Below are positions 44,557-53,133 of a DNA stretch of 64,000 nt, piece by piece (within the stretch, counting starts at the first letter, position 1; each line of letters opens with the position of its first letter). Below the pieces are notes generated by a model that ran no database searches, was not told where the DNA came from, and saw only the letters and a program-made list of their open reading frames with translations. The translations under genes and the position numbers were made by a program. The stretch is taken from assembly GCF_003337575.1 (NCBI RefSeq), contig NZ_QPJM01000002.1:124001-188000 (forward strand), read 5' to 3'. This DNA is from Phyllobacterium bourgognense. GTDB lineage: Bacteria > Pseudomonadota > Alphaproteobacteria > Rhizobiales > Rhizobiaceae.

Positions 44557-46002
44557 ATGAATCAGGTTACAGCGGCATCACAGCACGAGGCGGTCCAGGG
44601 ACTTACAGGCAAGCCGGATCTGCTTACGGTCGAAGAGGCAAAGGCCATGACGCTGCCGCGCATGACCGAGCTTTTCACCAGACATCTCAATCCCGGCCAG
44701 CTGCATTTCATGAAACTTCTCGGTTTTCACAAGGTGAAAATCGACCGTGCGGAAGGCATGTATTATTACGATCAAAACGGCCGTGCCATTCTCGATTTCT
44801 TCGGCGGCTTCGGCTCTCTTGCTTTCGGCCATAATCACCCGCGGATTGTCGGGGCGCGCAAGAAATTCCAGGATGAACAGCGTCAGGAAATAGCCATTGC
44901 CTTCATGTCGCAATATGCGACCGCCTTGGCGCACAACCTTGCCGCTTGCTCACCCGGCGATCTCGACATGGTGTTCCTCGGATCCTCTGGATCGGAGGCG
45001 ATGGAGGCGGCTATAAAGGTTGCCGAGCGTGCCGCTGGCCCCAAAAAACCCAAGATCGTGTATGCCGAGAATTCATTTCACGGCAAAACCAAGGGCGTTC
45101 TCTCGATTACCGACGGAGGGCTTTATCGCGGTGAGTTCAAGCTGGTGGAGAATACGGTTCGTGTTCCATTTGGCGATATTGATGCCGTCGAGAATGCCTT
45201 CCGTTCTGATCCTGAAATCGGCGTCATTGTACTGGAAACCATCCAGGGCGGTGGTGGTATCATTCAGGCGCCGAAGGAGTACTGGCAAAAACTGCGCGCG
45301 CTATGCGATCAGTATGGCGTGCTTTGGGTTGCCGATGAGGTCCAGTGTGGCTTTGGTCGCTCCGGCCGGTTTTATGCTTTCGAACATGCGGGCGTCGTGC
45401 CCGATGTGACCGCCTTGGCCAAATCTTTGGGAGGAGGCAAGGCGGCAGTCGGCGCGATGATCGCCCGGCGCGAGGTTTATATGAAAGCTTATGGCACGCC
45501 CAAGACAGCAATGATCCATGCCATGGCCACATTTGGCGGGATTGGTGAGGCCTGCGTCACTTCTATCGAAGCGATAAACATTCTCTACGACGAACACTTG
45601 ATCGATAATGCTGCAGCAACTGGCGACTATCTGTTGCAAAAGCTCGAAGAGCTGAAAGCCAAATATCCGTCGATGATCAAGGACGTACGTGGCAAGGGCC
45701 TGATGGTCGGTCTCGAATTCCACGATTTCTCCAAGACGGTTCCAATGGTGTTGCGCCCTGTGCTTGCTGTACTGGATGACAAGCTGAAGGGATCGCTTCC
45801 GGGATTTATCGGCAGCCACCTCCTGCGCGATCATGGGGTGCTGGTCGCATTCACCGAGTACAATCGAAATGTCATTCGTCTGGAACCGCCACTGATTTGC
45901 GGCCGGGAACACGTGGACGCATTCATCAAAGCGCTCGATGAAGTGCTGTCACGCGGGATCGTTCGAATCGTAAAAGACTTCGTCAAAGCGCAGGTAAAGT
46001 AA
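44557..46002 (+). CDS. Class III (PLP) aminotransferase
   Basis: 481 aa from ATG 44557 (GGGGA 6 nt before; ATG 44551 is too close to it). FLGSSGSEAMEAAIKVAERAAG (PLP phosphate), YAENSFHGKTKG, LWVADEVQCGFGRSGRFYAFEHAG (Asp to PLP nitrogen) and VTALAKSLGGGKAAVGAMIA with the Schiff-base Lys. The fold is that of ornithine/acetylornithine/omega-amino aminotransferases. Fused operon place suggests it aminates a carbonyl on a lipid or sugar intermediate made by the neighbours; class III enzymes more often use aldehydes, so a hopanoid-like or acyl side chain is another possibility. Confidence 0.88.
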   Translation: MNQVTAASQHEAVQGLTGKPDLLTVEEAKAMTLPRMTELFTRHLNPGQLHFMKLLGFHKVKIDRAEGMYYYDQNGRAILDFFGGFGSLAFGHNHPRIVGARKKFQDEQRQEIAIAFMSQYATALAHNLAACSPGDLDMVFLGSSGSEAMEAAIKVAERAAGPKKPKIVYAENSFHGKTKGVLSITDGGLYRGEFKLVENTVRVPFGDIDAVENAFRSDPEIGVIVLETIQGGGGIIQAPKEYWQKLRALCDQYGVLWVADEVQCGFGRSGRFYAFEHAGVVPDVTALAKSLGGGKAAVGAMIARREVYMKAYGTPKTAMIHAMATFGGIGEACVTSIEAINILYDEHLIDNAAATGDYLLQKLEELKAKYPSMIKDVRGKGLMVGLEFHDFSKTVPMVLRPVLAVLDDKLKGSLPGFIGSHLLRDHGVLVAFTEYNRNVIRLEPPLICGREHVDAFIKALDEVLSRGIVRIVKDFVKAQVK

Positions 46003-46013
46003 AATTCCAGGAG

Positions 46014-46037
46014 AGCCGGGCTTTGGTCCGGCTTTCT
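46014..46037 (+). terminator. Intrinsic terminator between convergent genes
   Basis: AGCCGG (46014-46019) and CCGGCT (46028-46033) with imperfect inner pairing, followed by TTCT. It ends the 40.2-46.0 kb operon. Confidence 0.65.
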
Positions 46038-46041
46038 GCTG

Positions 46042-47769
46042 TCAGGATGGGCCGGAAAGTTTGATCCCTGGCCTCAGCAGCAGATCCCAGCAATCATCGA
46101 GCTTCACGACGATCCGGTCTGCCAAGGCTTTTTCATAGATACGCTGCAGGAAAAGCCGCGCGCTGGTTGTCGGGCAGGACGGACGCAAAACGCCATCCGT
46201 CTGACGTAGAGAAGTTTCTTCCGCTTCTGTCAGATCACCGACAGTGCGGAATGGGTCGGCACCAATCTGAATATTTCGGCTTGCATCGCGATCCAGTATC
46301 CACGGAAACGGATTGACGAAATCCAGTGTCATCAAACTGTTCAAATGGACGCCGTTCTGGCTTTCGAACTGCTTGAGCGCCTTGACAGCGCGATCGGCGG
46401 AGACCACCCAGAACATCTGGTAGTCGAGTTCGGAATAAAGCTGCCAGTTTGGAAGTTGTCCCGCCTCCGCCAGCTGGCGGTAGGCCCCGGCGTTCGAGGC
46501 ATAATGGGCCCCCAGCAGGTTCACTCGTTCCATGATATCCTTGCGAGTGGAAACGAGGCCCATCGTTTTTACATCGGTGACTGGTGCTGTCACATAGGTC
46601 GGGGCAACGGCGACAAAGCGTAGAGCGCCCTGCATAACCTTGGTGATCGTCGGGATCGCGGTAAATGCGACGAGACAATAGACAATCAGTCGGCGTCTTT
46701 CGGGCAATTTCGGTGTTTTGAGCAGCACCGCGAGAAGAACCGGCCAGAGAAAGATGAATTCCTGGCTGCCGGTATTCTGTGTCTCAAGGAAAATGCCAGC
46801 GGCTAGTGTGACGCCTATCCACAGCCAATCGCGATCCAGCAGCGCAGCGACATTCGCTGTTGCCGGTTTCTTGAGAAGATTGTGCCAATGTTCCGTAAGG
46901 GGACCCCAGTCCAGCCAGAACAGGAAAAGTATCAGAGCGGCCGCCGCAAGGATGACGTCGAGCTTGATTGAAAAAACAGTCAGAAAGCGAGGCAGGAGCA
47001 GGCCCTCGTTTAACCTGACCAGCGCTGCGATGCTCTCGACATAGGCAGACACCATTCCATGATTGAACTCGAGTACCAGAAGCGCCACGGCAAAGATGCA
47101 TAACGCCAGCAATACATGGCGCCACAGGAGACGGCCTGAGAGGGTCGCATAGAGACCGATCAGTCCACCTGCCAAAAAACCCGTTATCTTGGTGAAGAAC
47201 AGCGCAAGCATCGTCAACGACGCGATGACGGCGAGCTTTCGGCCATTCGGCAAAAAAACCAGTGCGCTCACAAGAGCATAGAGCAGCAGGGAAGTATGGC
47301 GATTGTAAATGCCGAAACCGTTGACGCCGGGATAGGAATGAAAGCTCTGTGTGTTGGTCGGGCACAGCGCAAAAACGAGAAATGGAACAAGGATCGCAAA
47401 GGCGATCTTTCGGCTCTTCTTGTCGATTTCAGCGAGTATGATTGCCATCAAGGGTGCGGCAGACATCAGCACGGACCATTGTGCAATCAACGTAGGCTGC
47501 CCGCCGGGGAAAAGTTTTTGAAGCCAGTAGAACTGGTAGTATTCAACGGCGCCGACGGGTGCGAGAAAATCCACAGCCGGCACTTGGCCAAGATTTATGC
47601 GTTGGGCTGCATCGAGATAGATATAGGTATCCCAGTACATCGGGCCGATTGGAACGACCAAGGGAAGGGACAGAAGGACTGCCAGACACACCAGAACAAG
47701 CGCCAACAATGCCAACGGTGAGAACATTTGTGCTGAAGTTCTGGTGGAGCTTCTGGAAATATTCGGCAT
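46042..47769 (-). CDS. Polytopic membrane protein, GT-C glycosyltransferase-like
   Basis: 575 aa. After about 14 polar residues there are ten or more hydrophobic segments (LALLALVLVCLAVLLSLPLVV first) up to about residue 375, then a soluble periplasmic domain of 200 residues. The first outer loop GPMYWDTYIYLDAAQRINLGQ with an Asp after the first helix matches the acceptor-site loop of GT-C enzymes that use polyprenyl-phosphate sugars. It converges on the polyprenyl-pentose operon and could be the transferase using its product. Family not certain. Confidence 0.68.
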   Translation of the reverse strand: MPNISRSSTRTSAQMFSPLALLALVLVCLAVLLSLPLVVPIGPMYWDTYIYLDAAQRINLGQVPAVDFLAPVGAVEYYQFYWLQKLFPGGQPTLIAQWSVLMSAAPLMAIILAEIDKKSRKIAFAILVPFLVFALCPTNTQSFHSYPGVNGFGIYNRHTSLLLYALVSALVFLPNGRKLAVIASLTMLALFFTKITGFLAGGLIGLYATLSGRLLWRHVLLALCIFAVALLVLEFNHGMVSAYVESIAALVRLNEGLLLPRFLTVFSIKLDVILAAAALILFLFWLDWGPLTEHWHNLLKKPATANVAALLDRDWLWIGVTLAAGIFLETQNTGSQEFIFLWPVLLAVLLKTPKLPERRRLIVYCLVAFTAIPTITKVMQGALRFVAVAPTYVTAPVTDVKTMGLVSTRKDIMERVNLLGAHYASNAGAYRQLAEAGQLPNWQLYSELDYQMFWVVSADRAVKALKQFESQNGVHLNSLMTLDFVNPFPWILDRDASRNIQIGADPFRTVGDLTEAEETSLRQTDGVLRPSCPTTSARLFLQRIYEKALADRIVVKLDDCWDLLLRPGIKLSGPS

Positions 47770-48014
47770 TCGACTTCGACTCAGGTTCCGCGGCGCGTGA
47801 CCACTATCCTTAGAGCTTTAATCCTCCACATTGCGTTAAACGCCCGCCCGAAATTTATCGAATGCTCCTATAAAATACGGCCTGTTTATTACGCGTCGCG
47901 GCGTGTTTTCGCCATGTCGCAAACAGGCCTTAGCGATGGACATATGAAACGCCATAGTGCAAAAAATTGTTGGAGCCGTTCCGGCCATCGATCGATACCA
48001 AAGGACAGGGTGAA

Positions 48015-50531
48015 ATGAAGACTGAGGCGCGTGTTGTCGTTATCGGCGGTGGGGTAGTAGGTGTTTCGACACTCTATCATCTGGCCAAGAAGGGCTGGAG
48101 TGATGTTGTCCTGATCGAGCGCAAGGAACTGACATCCGGTTCAACGTGGCACGCTGCCGGTCTGCTGCCCTTGTTCAACATGAGCTATTCTGTTGGCCAG
48201 ATTCACAAATATTCGGTCAAGTTCTATCAGGAACTGCAGGAAGAGACCGGCATGAATGTCGGCTTCACCAATTGCAGTAATATTCGCCTCGCTCGCACGC
48301 AGGATCGTTGGGACGAATATATGTATTATGCGGGAGTGGCCGAAACGATCGGCGTTCCGGTGAAACTCTTGACGCCCGAACAGGTCAAGGAGATATGGCC
48401 GCTTGCCGAGATGGACGGAATTATTGGCGCTATCCAACATCCGGAAGATGGCTATATCCAGCCGGCCGATCTGACGCAGGCGCTCGCCAAGGGTGCGCGC
48501 GATCTTGGTGCAACAATCTATCGCTATACGACCGTGCTTGGCATCGAACAATTGCCGTCCGGCCAATGGCTGGTAAAGACCGACAAGGGTGACATCACCG
48601 CGGAACATGTGGTGTCCGCAACCGGCAACTTTGCCCGCAAGACCGGAAAGATGGTCGGCCTCGATGTGCCGGTTATTCCCGTCGAGCATCAGTATATCGT
48701 GACCGAGCCGCACCCGGCAATTCTTGAGCGGAAGGCAAAAGGCTTGCCCGAAATGGGTGTTTTGCGCGAAAGCGACAGTTCCTGGTATATGCGCGAAGAA
48801 AATGGCGGCTTGCTGCTTGGACCATACGAGCGCGGAGCCCCCGTCTGCTACGTCGATGGCCCTTCGGATGCCAGCGAATATGAATTGTTCCAGGAAGACC
48901 TCGACCGCCTCGAACCGCATATCGAAACCGCGATTGCGCGTGTTCCGGCATTTGGTGAAGTCGGTATCAAGAAGGTTTATAATGGCGCCATCGCCTATAC
49001 CCCCGATGGCTCGCCCATCATTGGACCTGCGCCACGCCTTAAAAACTTCTGGTTGAATGAAGGACACTCCTTTGGTGTCACCGCTGCCGGCGGTGCCGGC
49101 TGGCAGCTGGCCGAGTGGATCGTCGAGGGCGAACCCTCCATCGACATGATGGGCGTCGATCCGCGCCGCTTCGGTCCCTACGCGACCGAAGGGTACCTGA
49201 AAGAAAAGAATGAAGAGGCTTATGCCGAGGTTTTCTCGGTTCATTACCCAGACGAGGAGCGAGGTGCTGCCCGGCCCTTGAAGCGTTCGCCCTCCTATGA
49301 TCGCCAGAAGCAACTCGGTGCCGTGTTTGGAACTGTTTATGGCTGGGAGCGCGCCAATTGGTTCGCACCGCAAGGTTACGGGCTCGACGTTGCCAAACTC
49401 GACAAGCCGGATGTGCTGATGAACCACAATCATCCGAAACCTGATGCTGACGGCAAGGTCAAGGAGCTCTGGTCGTTCCGGCGTTCCAACTATTTCGAAC
49501 ATGTCGGTCATGAGATCAAGAATGTGACGAACAACGTTGGTCTTCTAGACATGTCGGCTTTCGCCAAGATCGAAGTGTCCGGACCTGGTGCCCGCGCTTG
49601 GCTCGACTCGATCCTGGCTAATCGCATTCCGAAAAAGCAGGGCCGTATCGCGCTTTGTCATCTCTTGACGCCACTTGGTGGGGTTCGTTCGGAATTCACA
49701 GTCTATGAGTGGTTGCCAGGGATATTCTATCTCGTCTCGGCGGGGGCTTACGAAAATCACGACCACGATTATTTGTACAAGCTGCTGCCGAACGATGGCT
49801 CGGTAAACTTGCGTCCTATTACACAGATGTATGGCGTTCTCGTTCTGGCAGGACCCAAGAGCCGCCAGGTTCTGGAGAAACTAACGCGTGTCGATCTGTC
49901 CAACGAGGCGTTTCCGTGGCTTTCCGGCAAGGAAATCAGCGTCGGTACGGGGACAGCGCATGCGTTGCGAGTCAATTTCGTTGGCGAGCTTGGCTGGGAA
50001 CTACACCATCCAATTGAACAGCAGAACACTATTTATGATTTGTTGCTCGAAGCCGGCGCTGAGTTCGGCATCAAGCCCTTCGGTATCCGTGCAATGACAG
50101 CGATGGCGATAGAAAAGTCGTATCGCTTGATCCCGCGCGAATTGTCTATCGAGTACAATGCGTTTGAAAGCGGTCTCGATCGCTTCGTTCATCCCAACAA
50201 GGGAGAGTTCATCGGACGTGACGCTGTGGTGAAGGCGCGCGAAAACGGCTTGAAATGGAACTTCGTCACGCTGGAAGTGCATGTGCCAGGGATATCGGAC
50301 GTCGATGCACGCGGCAGTGAACCGATATACGTGAATGGCGAACTGATTGGCCGGGCTACCCATGGAGGTTTTGGCTGGCGCCTGGGAAAAAGCATAGCGC
50401 TTGCGATGGTGAAGCCCGAGTACTCTGCTCTCGGCACTCAGGTCGAGATAAAGATATTGGGAAAAACACATAAAGCGACCGTGATTCCGGAGTCGCCCTT
50501 CGATGCCGAAAATGAGCGCTTGAAGGCTTAA
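48015..50531 (+). CDS. Dimethylglycine dehydrogenase-type FAD/GcvT protein
   Basis: 838 aa from ATG 48015 (CAGGGTG before it). N-terminal DAO domain: VVVIGGGVVGVSTLYHLAKKG, then TSGSTWHAAGLLPLF, whose His is the covalent FAD ligand in mammalian dimethylglycine and sarcosine dehydrogenases. Middle FAO_M linker about 380-430. C-terminal GcvT domains about 440-820 (NNVGLLDMSAFAKIEVSGPGA, HALRVNFVGELGWELHHP) that bind tetrahydrofolate and accept the methyl carbon as methylene-THF. It oxidatively demethylates dimethylglycine or sarcosine. Beside the GlxA-type regulator; sox genes are 9 kb away. Confidence 0.92.
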   Translation: MKTEARVVVIGGGVVGVSTLYHLAKKGWSDVVLIERKELTSGSTWHAAGLLPLFNMSYSVGQIHKYSVKFYQELQEETGMNVGFTNCSNIRLARTQDRWDEYMYYAGVAETIGVPVKLLTPEQVKEIWPLAEMDGIIGAIQHPEDGYIQPADLTQALAKGARDLGATIYRYTTVLGIEQLPSGQWLVKTDKGDITAEHVVSATGNFARKTGKMVGLDVPVIPVEHQYIVTEPHPAILERKAKGLPEMGVLRESDSSWYMREENGGLLLGPYERGAPVCYVDGPSDASEYELFQEDLDRLEPHIETAIARVPAFGEVGIKKVYNGAIAYTPDGSPIIGPAPRLKNFWLNEGHSFGVTAAGGAGWQLAEWIVEGEPSIDMMGVDPRRFGPYATEGYLKEKNEEAYAEVFSVHYPDEERGAARPLKRSPSYDRQKQLGAVFGTVYGWERANWFAPQGYGLDVAKLDKPDVLMNHNHPKPDADGKVKELWSFRRSNYFEHVGHEIKNVTNNVGLLDMSAFAKIEVSGPGARAWLDSILANRIPKKQGRIALCHLLTPLGGVRSEFTVYEWLPGIFYLVSAGAYENHDHDYLYKLLPNDGSVNLRPITQMYGVLVLAGPKSRQVLEKLTRVDLSNEAFPWLSGKEISVGTGTAHALRVNFVGELGWELHHPIEQQNTIYDLLLEAGAEFGIKPFGIRAMTAMAIEKSYRLIPRELSIEYNAFESGLDRFVHPNKGEFIGRDAVVKARENGLKWNFVTLEVHVPGISDVDARGSEPIYVNGELIGRATHGGFGWRLGKSIALAMVKPEYSALGTQVEIKILGKTHKATVIPESPFDAENERLKA

Positions 50532-50552
50532 ACCTGTCGAAAACCGATCTTG

Positions 50553-50578
50553 AGAATGGCGCCAAAGGGCGCCATTCT
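50553..50578 (+). terminator. Hairpin after the dimethylglycine dehydrogenase gene
   Basis: AGAATGGCGCC and GGCGCCATTCT are an 11-bp perfect stem with AAAG loop, followed by TTGCTTT. A probable terminator with a weak T-run. Confidence 0.65.
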
Positions 50579-50659
50579 TGCTTTAGCGCCTTGTTCAACA
50601 GAATGTGATCGCGCTGGAAGTGGCTTTGCGTTCCTGCGATTTGAGTTACACTTTAGTCT

Positions 50660-51511
50660 ATGTCATCGCGAAGGAAGGCTTTCAGCAGTTTTCTAACACT
50701 GGCGGCGTTATTGGCCAGTTCTCAAACGCATGCTCAAACAGCAGAGACCGATGTCGATGTCGAGCTGGTTTTGGCCGTCGACGCATCCCGATCCATGGAA
50801 ACTTTCGAGCAGAAGATTCAACGCGATGGCTATGTCGCGGCGCTTCGGCGCAAGGACGTCGTCGATGCCATACGCGACGGTATTCACGGCCGTGTGGCCA
50901 TTACTTATGTTGAGTGGGCTGGATCGAACGTACAACGAATTATCGTTCCCTGGACGTTGGTTGATGGCGCCGACTCTGCGGAAAAGCTTGCGGATGCGCT
51001 CGACCAGCCAATTCCCGCAACGCAAAGTCGTACATCGATCTCAGGGGCTATCGATTTTTCCAGTACCCTCTTTGACAACAATGGCTTCAAGGCCTCGCGA
51101 AGAGTTATCGATATTTCGGGCGATGGCGCGAACAACAATGGTCGCCCAGTAGCTGACGCTCGCGATCAGGCGATTGCCAAGGGCATTACGATCAACGGGT
51201 TGCCATTGATGACACGTGGAGATTTCTACTCCGACTGGGCCGTGAAGGACCTCGATCTCTATTACAGCAGCTGCGTCATTGGCGGACCGGGTGCTTTCAT
51301 GGTCCCGGTCAATTCCTGGGATCAGTTTCCGGAGGCTGTGCGCCGGAAACTGGTGCTGGAGTTGGCGGGGGATACACCTACCACGCAGAAAGCAGATTGG
51401 CTGCCGTCACAGACGCTGCCGCTGATCCTGGCCCAGGACAAACCGCAAATCGATTGCCTTTCAGGCGAGCGAATATGGCAGAGGCGGATGCAGGATTGGG
51501 AATCGAGATAA
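50660..51511 (+). CDS. Secreted DUF1194 protein with vWA-like domain
   Basis: 283 aa. Signal peptide SSRRKAFSSFLTLAALLASSQTHA. The rest is a von Willebrand A-like fold: VELVLAVDASRSMETFEQ has the DxSxS metal site, RTSISGAIDFSSTLF and VIDISGDGANNNG complete it. Two Cys in the C-terminal half. A rhizobial periplasmic protein family of unknown role. Converges with the GlxA gene. Confidence 0.85.
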   Translation: MSSRRKAFSSFLTLAALLASSQTHAQTAETDVDVELVLAVDASRSMETFEQKIQRDGYVAALRRKDVVDAIRDGIHGRVAITYVEWAGSNVQRIIVPWTLVDGADSAEKLADALDQPIPATQSRTSISGAIDFSSTLFDNNGFKASRRVIDISGDGANNNGRPVADARDQAIAKGITINGLPLMTRGDFYSDWAVKDLDLYYSSCVIGGPGAFMVPVNSWDQFPEAVRRKLVLELAGDTPTTQKADWLPSQTLPLILAQDKPQIDCLSGERIWQRRMQDWESR

Positions 51512-51512
51512 G

Positions 51513-52511
51513 CTACGCTGCAATCAACTGCTTGCGATCAGCGCGTTCCTGCTGCGGCGAACGGCCGTAGAGTTCACGGTAGCATTTGGAAAAATGCGAT
51601 GCCGAGACAAATCCGCATGCAACTGCCACCTCTACGATCGGCATGGATGACTGAATCAACAGGTGCCGGGCGCGGTCCAAACGGATCTCCAGATAATAGC
51701 GGGCTGGCGAGCGCCCCATTTCCTGGCGGAACAGGCGCTCGATCTGGCGGCGGGAAAGGCCAACATGGTCGGCAATCTCGATCAAGGACAACGGCTCGGA
51801 AAGCCGCGCTTCCATCAATTCGATTATTGTCAGGACCTTGGAGTTTTGCACACCGAGACGCGCGCGTAACGGCAGTCGCTGACGGTCATGTGGGCTGCGT
51901 ACACGGTCAGTCAACGCCTGTTCACAGACACGATTGACGATATTGTCGCCAAAATCATCGCCGATGAGCTTGAGCATCATATCCAGTGCGGCCGTACCGC
52001 CGGCGCAGGTGTAGATGTTGCCGTCAACCTCGAACAGGTCGGCGTATACATCGGCCTTTGGAAAGGCCTCAGCAAAACCTGGAAGATTCTCCCAATGGAT
52101 CGCGCACCGCTTGCCAGAAAGCAGGCCAGCCGCTGCGAGAATATGCGCCCCGGTGCAGAGTCCGCCTACAGCGACGCCGCGGTTGAATTCTTCGCGAAGC
52201 CAGGCAAAGACTGATTTGTTGTGGAATTTCTCGACGTGAATGCCGGCGCACACAAAGACCATGGATGGCCTTTCTTCGCCGGTCAGGTACCGCCTCTCGT
52301 CTTCCAATGATGTGTTCGCGGCGCATTCCACGCCGTTCGAGGCCGTGACAGGCTTCGCATCCACAGAGGCCAGACGCCAGCGATAGGCTTCATACCCGAG
52401 CATGCGATTTGCGATGCGCAGTGGTTCGATGGCTGTCGCAAATGCGATCATCGAGAAATTCGGCACGAGAAAGAAAACGAATGAGCGCTTATTGAGACCG
52501 ATGTGATCCAT
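51513..52511 (-). CDS. GlxA-family transcriptional regulator (DJ-1/PfpI + AraC)
   Basis: 332 aa. N-terminal DJ-1/PfpI-like domain (residues about 10-200) with AVGGLCTGAHILAAAGLLSG holding a Cys at the nucleophile-elbow position. C-terminal AraC domain with two helix-turn-helix motifs, SLIEIADHVGLSRRQIERLFRQEMG and PIVEVAVACGFVSASHFSKCYRELYG. This is the architecture of GbdR, which controls glycine betaine and dimethylglycine breakdown in Pseudomonas, and of CdhR. Next to the dimethylglycine dehydrogenase gene, the same role is likely here. Confidence 0.9.
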   Translation of the reverse strand: MDHIGLNKRSFVFFLVPNFSMIAFATAIEPLRIANRMLGYEAYRWRLASVDAKPVTASNGVECAANTSLEDERRYLTGEERPSMVFVCAGIHVEKFHNKSVFAWLREEFNRGVAVGGLCTGAHILAAAGLLSGKRCAIHWENLPGFAEAFPKADVYADLFEVDGNIYTCAGGTAALDMMLKLIGDDFGDNIVNRVCEQALTDRVRSPHDRQRLPLRARLGVQNSKVLTIIELMEARLSEPLSLIEIADHVGLSRRQIERLFRQEMGRSPARYYLEIRLDRARHLLIQSSMPIVEVAVACGFVSASHFSKCYRELYGRSPQQERADRKQLIAA

Positions 52512-52674
52512 GGTAATTCCAGGTTCCCGTATTTGGCTTTAAGGCCATGTCGCAACTGAAGTAATACCTTCAACTTACGGGCGTGGTCTCGAGAGCTTTT
52601 TTGCAGATAGAACCATAGAATTATTCTAAATGGAAGGGCGATAACCTGTGTCGCAAAAGCGCAGGTATCACATA

Positions 52675-52712
52675 TGATAAAAGGGAGCAGATAGATCGTT
52701 ATCTGCTCCCTT
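52675..52712 (-). terminator. Intrinsic terminator of the DUF1127-like gene
   Basis: AAGGGAGCAGATA / TATCTGCTCCCTT is a 13-bp perfect stem with a 6-nt loop. Read on the minus strand it runs into TTTTAT, so it ends the leftward transcript from 52993. Confidence 0.88.
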
Positions 52713-52732
52713 GAGTCGACTGTTTCATGATT

Positions 52733-52993
52733 TTATGACCGCGAATTCTTTAGCTGGTTGCATTCGCCGACTTGGCGCTCATAGAGGTCTGGCCAGCCGA
52801 TGTCGCAACGCATGTTCTCCGGAAGTCCGTCAAGTGCCATCTCGGTAGCGCGCAAGCGGCGTTCCCGGATGAAAACTTCGCGTGTGGTTCTGATTCGTGC
52901 AGCCAAGTGAGTCGTATAATCCGCGAGATAGGTCGCAAGGCGTTCGGCGAAACTTCTCGTGTCACTCTGATACAGGTTATCGCAAGTGCTCAT
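52733..52993 (-). CDS. Small DUF1127-like protein, 86 aa
   Basis: 86 aa, preceded by AGGAGAAGG. No signal or membrane part; basic helix RIRTTREVFIRERRLRATEMALDGL followed by MRCDIGWPDLYER, which resembles the DUF1127 core (LxxLDDxxLRDIGL). Such small Arg-rich proteins are numerous in rhizobia and Brucella and some affect RNA and phosphate metabolism. Divergent from a LysR gene with a palindrome between; followed by a strong terminator, so an independent highly expressed small gene. Confidence 0.62.
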   Translation of the reverse strand: MSTCDNLYQSDTRSFAERLATYLADYTTHLAARIRTTREVFIRERRLRATEMALDGLPENMRCDIGWPDLYERQVGECNQLKNSRS

Positions 52994-53091
52994 TTTCCTT
53001 CTCCTTTTTTCAACAGGAGCACCATTTTGTTTGATGTCCTTTGATGAACTTGACTATCGCCCCAAGTTGATGTTCAATCAAACGAAATTAC

Positions 53092-53106
53092 GAAACACTA
53101 TGTTTC
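53092..53106. promoter_or_regulatory. Candidate LysR-type operator
   Basis: GAAACA-CTA-TGTTTC is a perfect palindrome in the 140-bp gap between the DUF1127-like gene (leftward) and the LysR gene (rightward), where an LTTR would bind to control both. Position and symmetry only. Confidence 0.45.
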
Positions 53107-53133
53107 AGAAAAATTGATGAAGGAGAATGCGCC

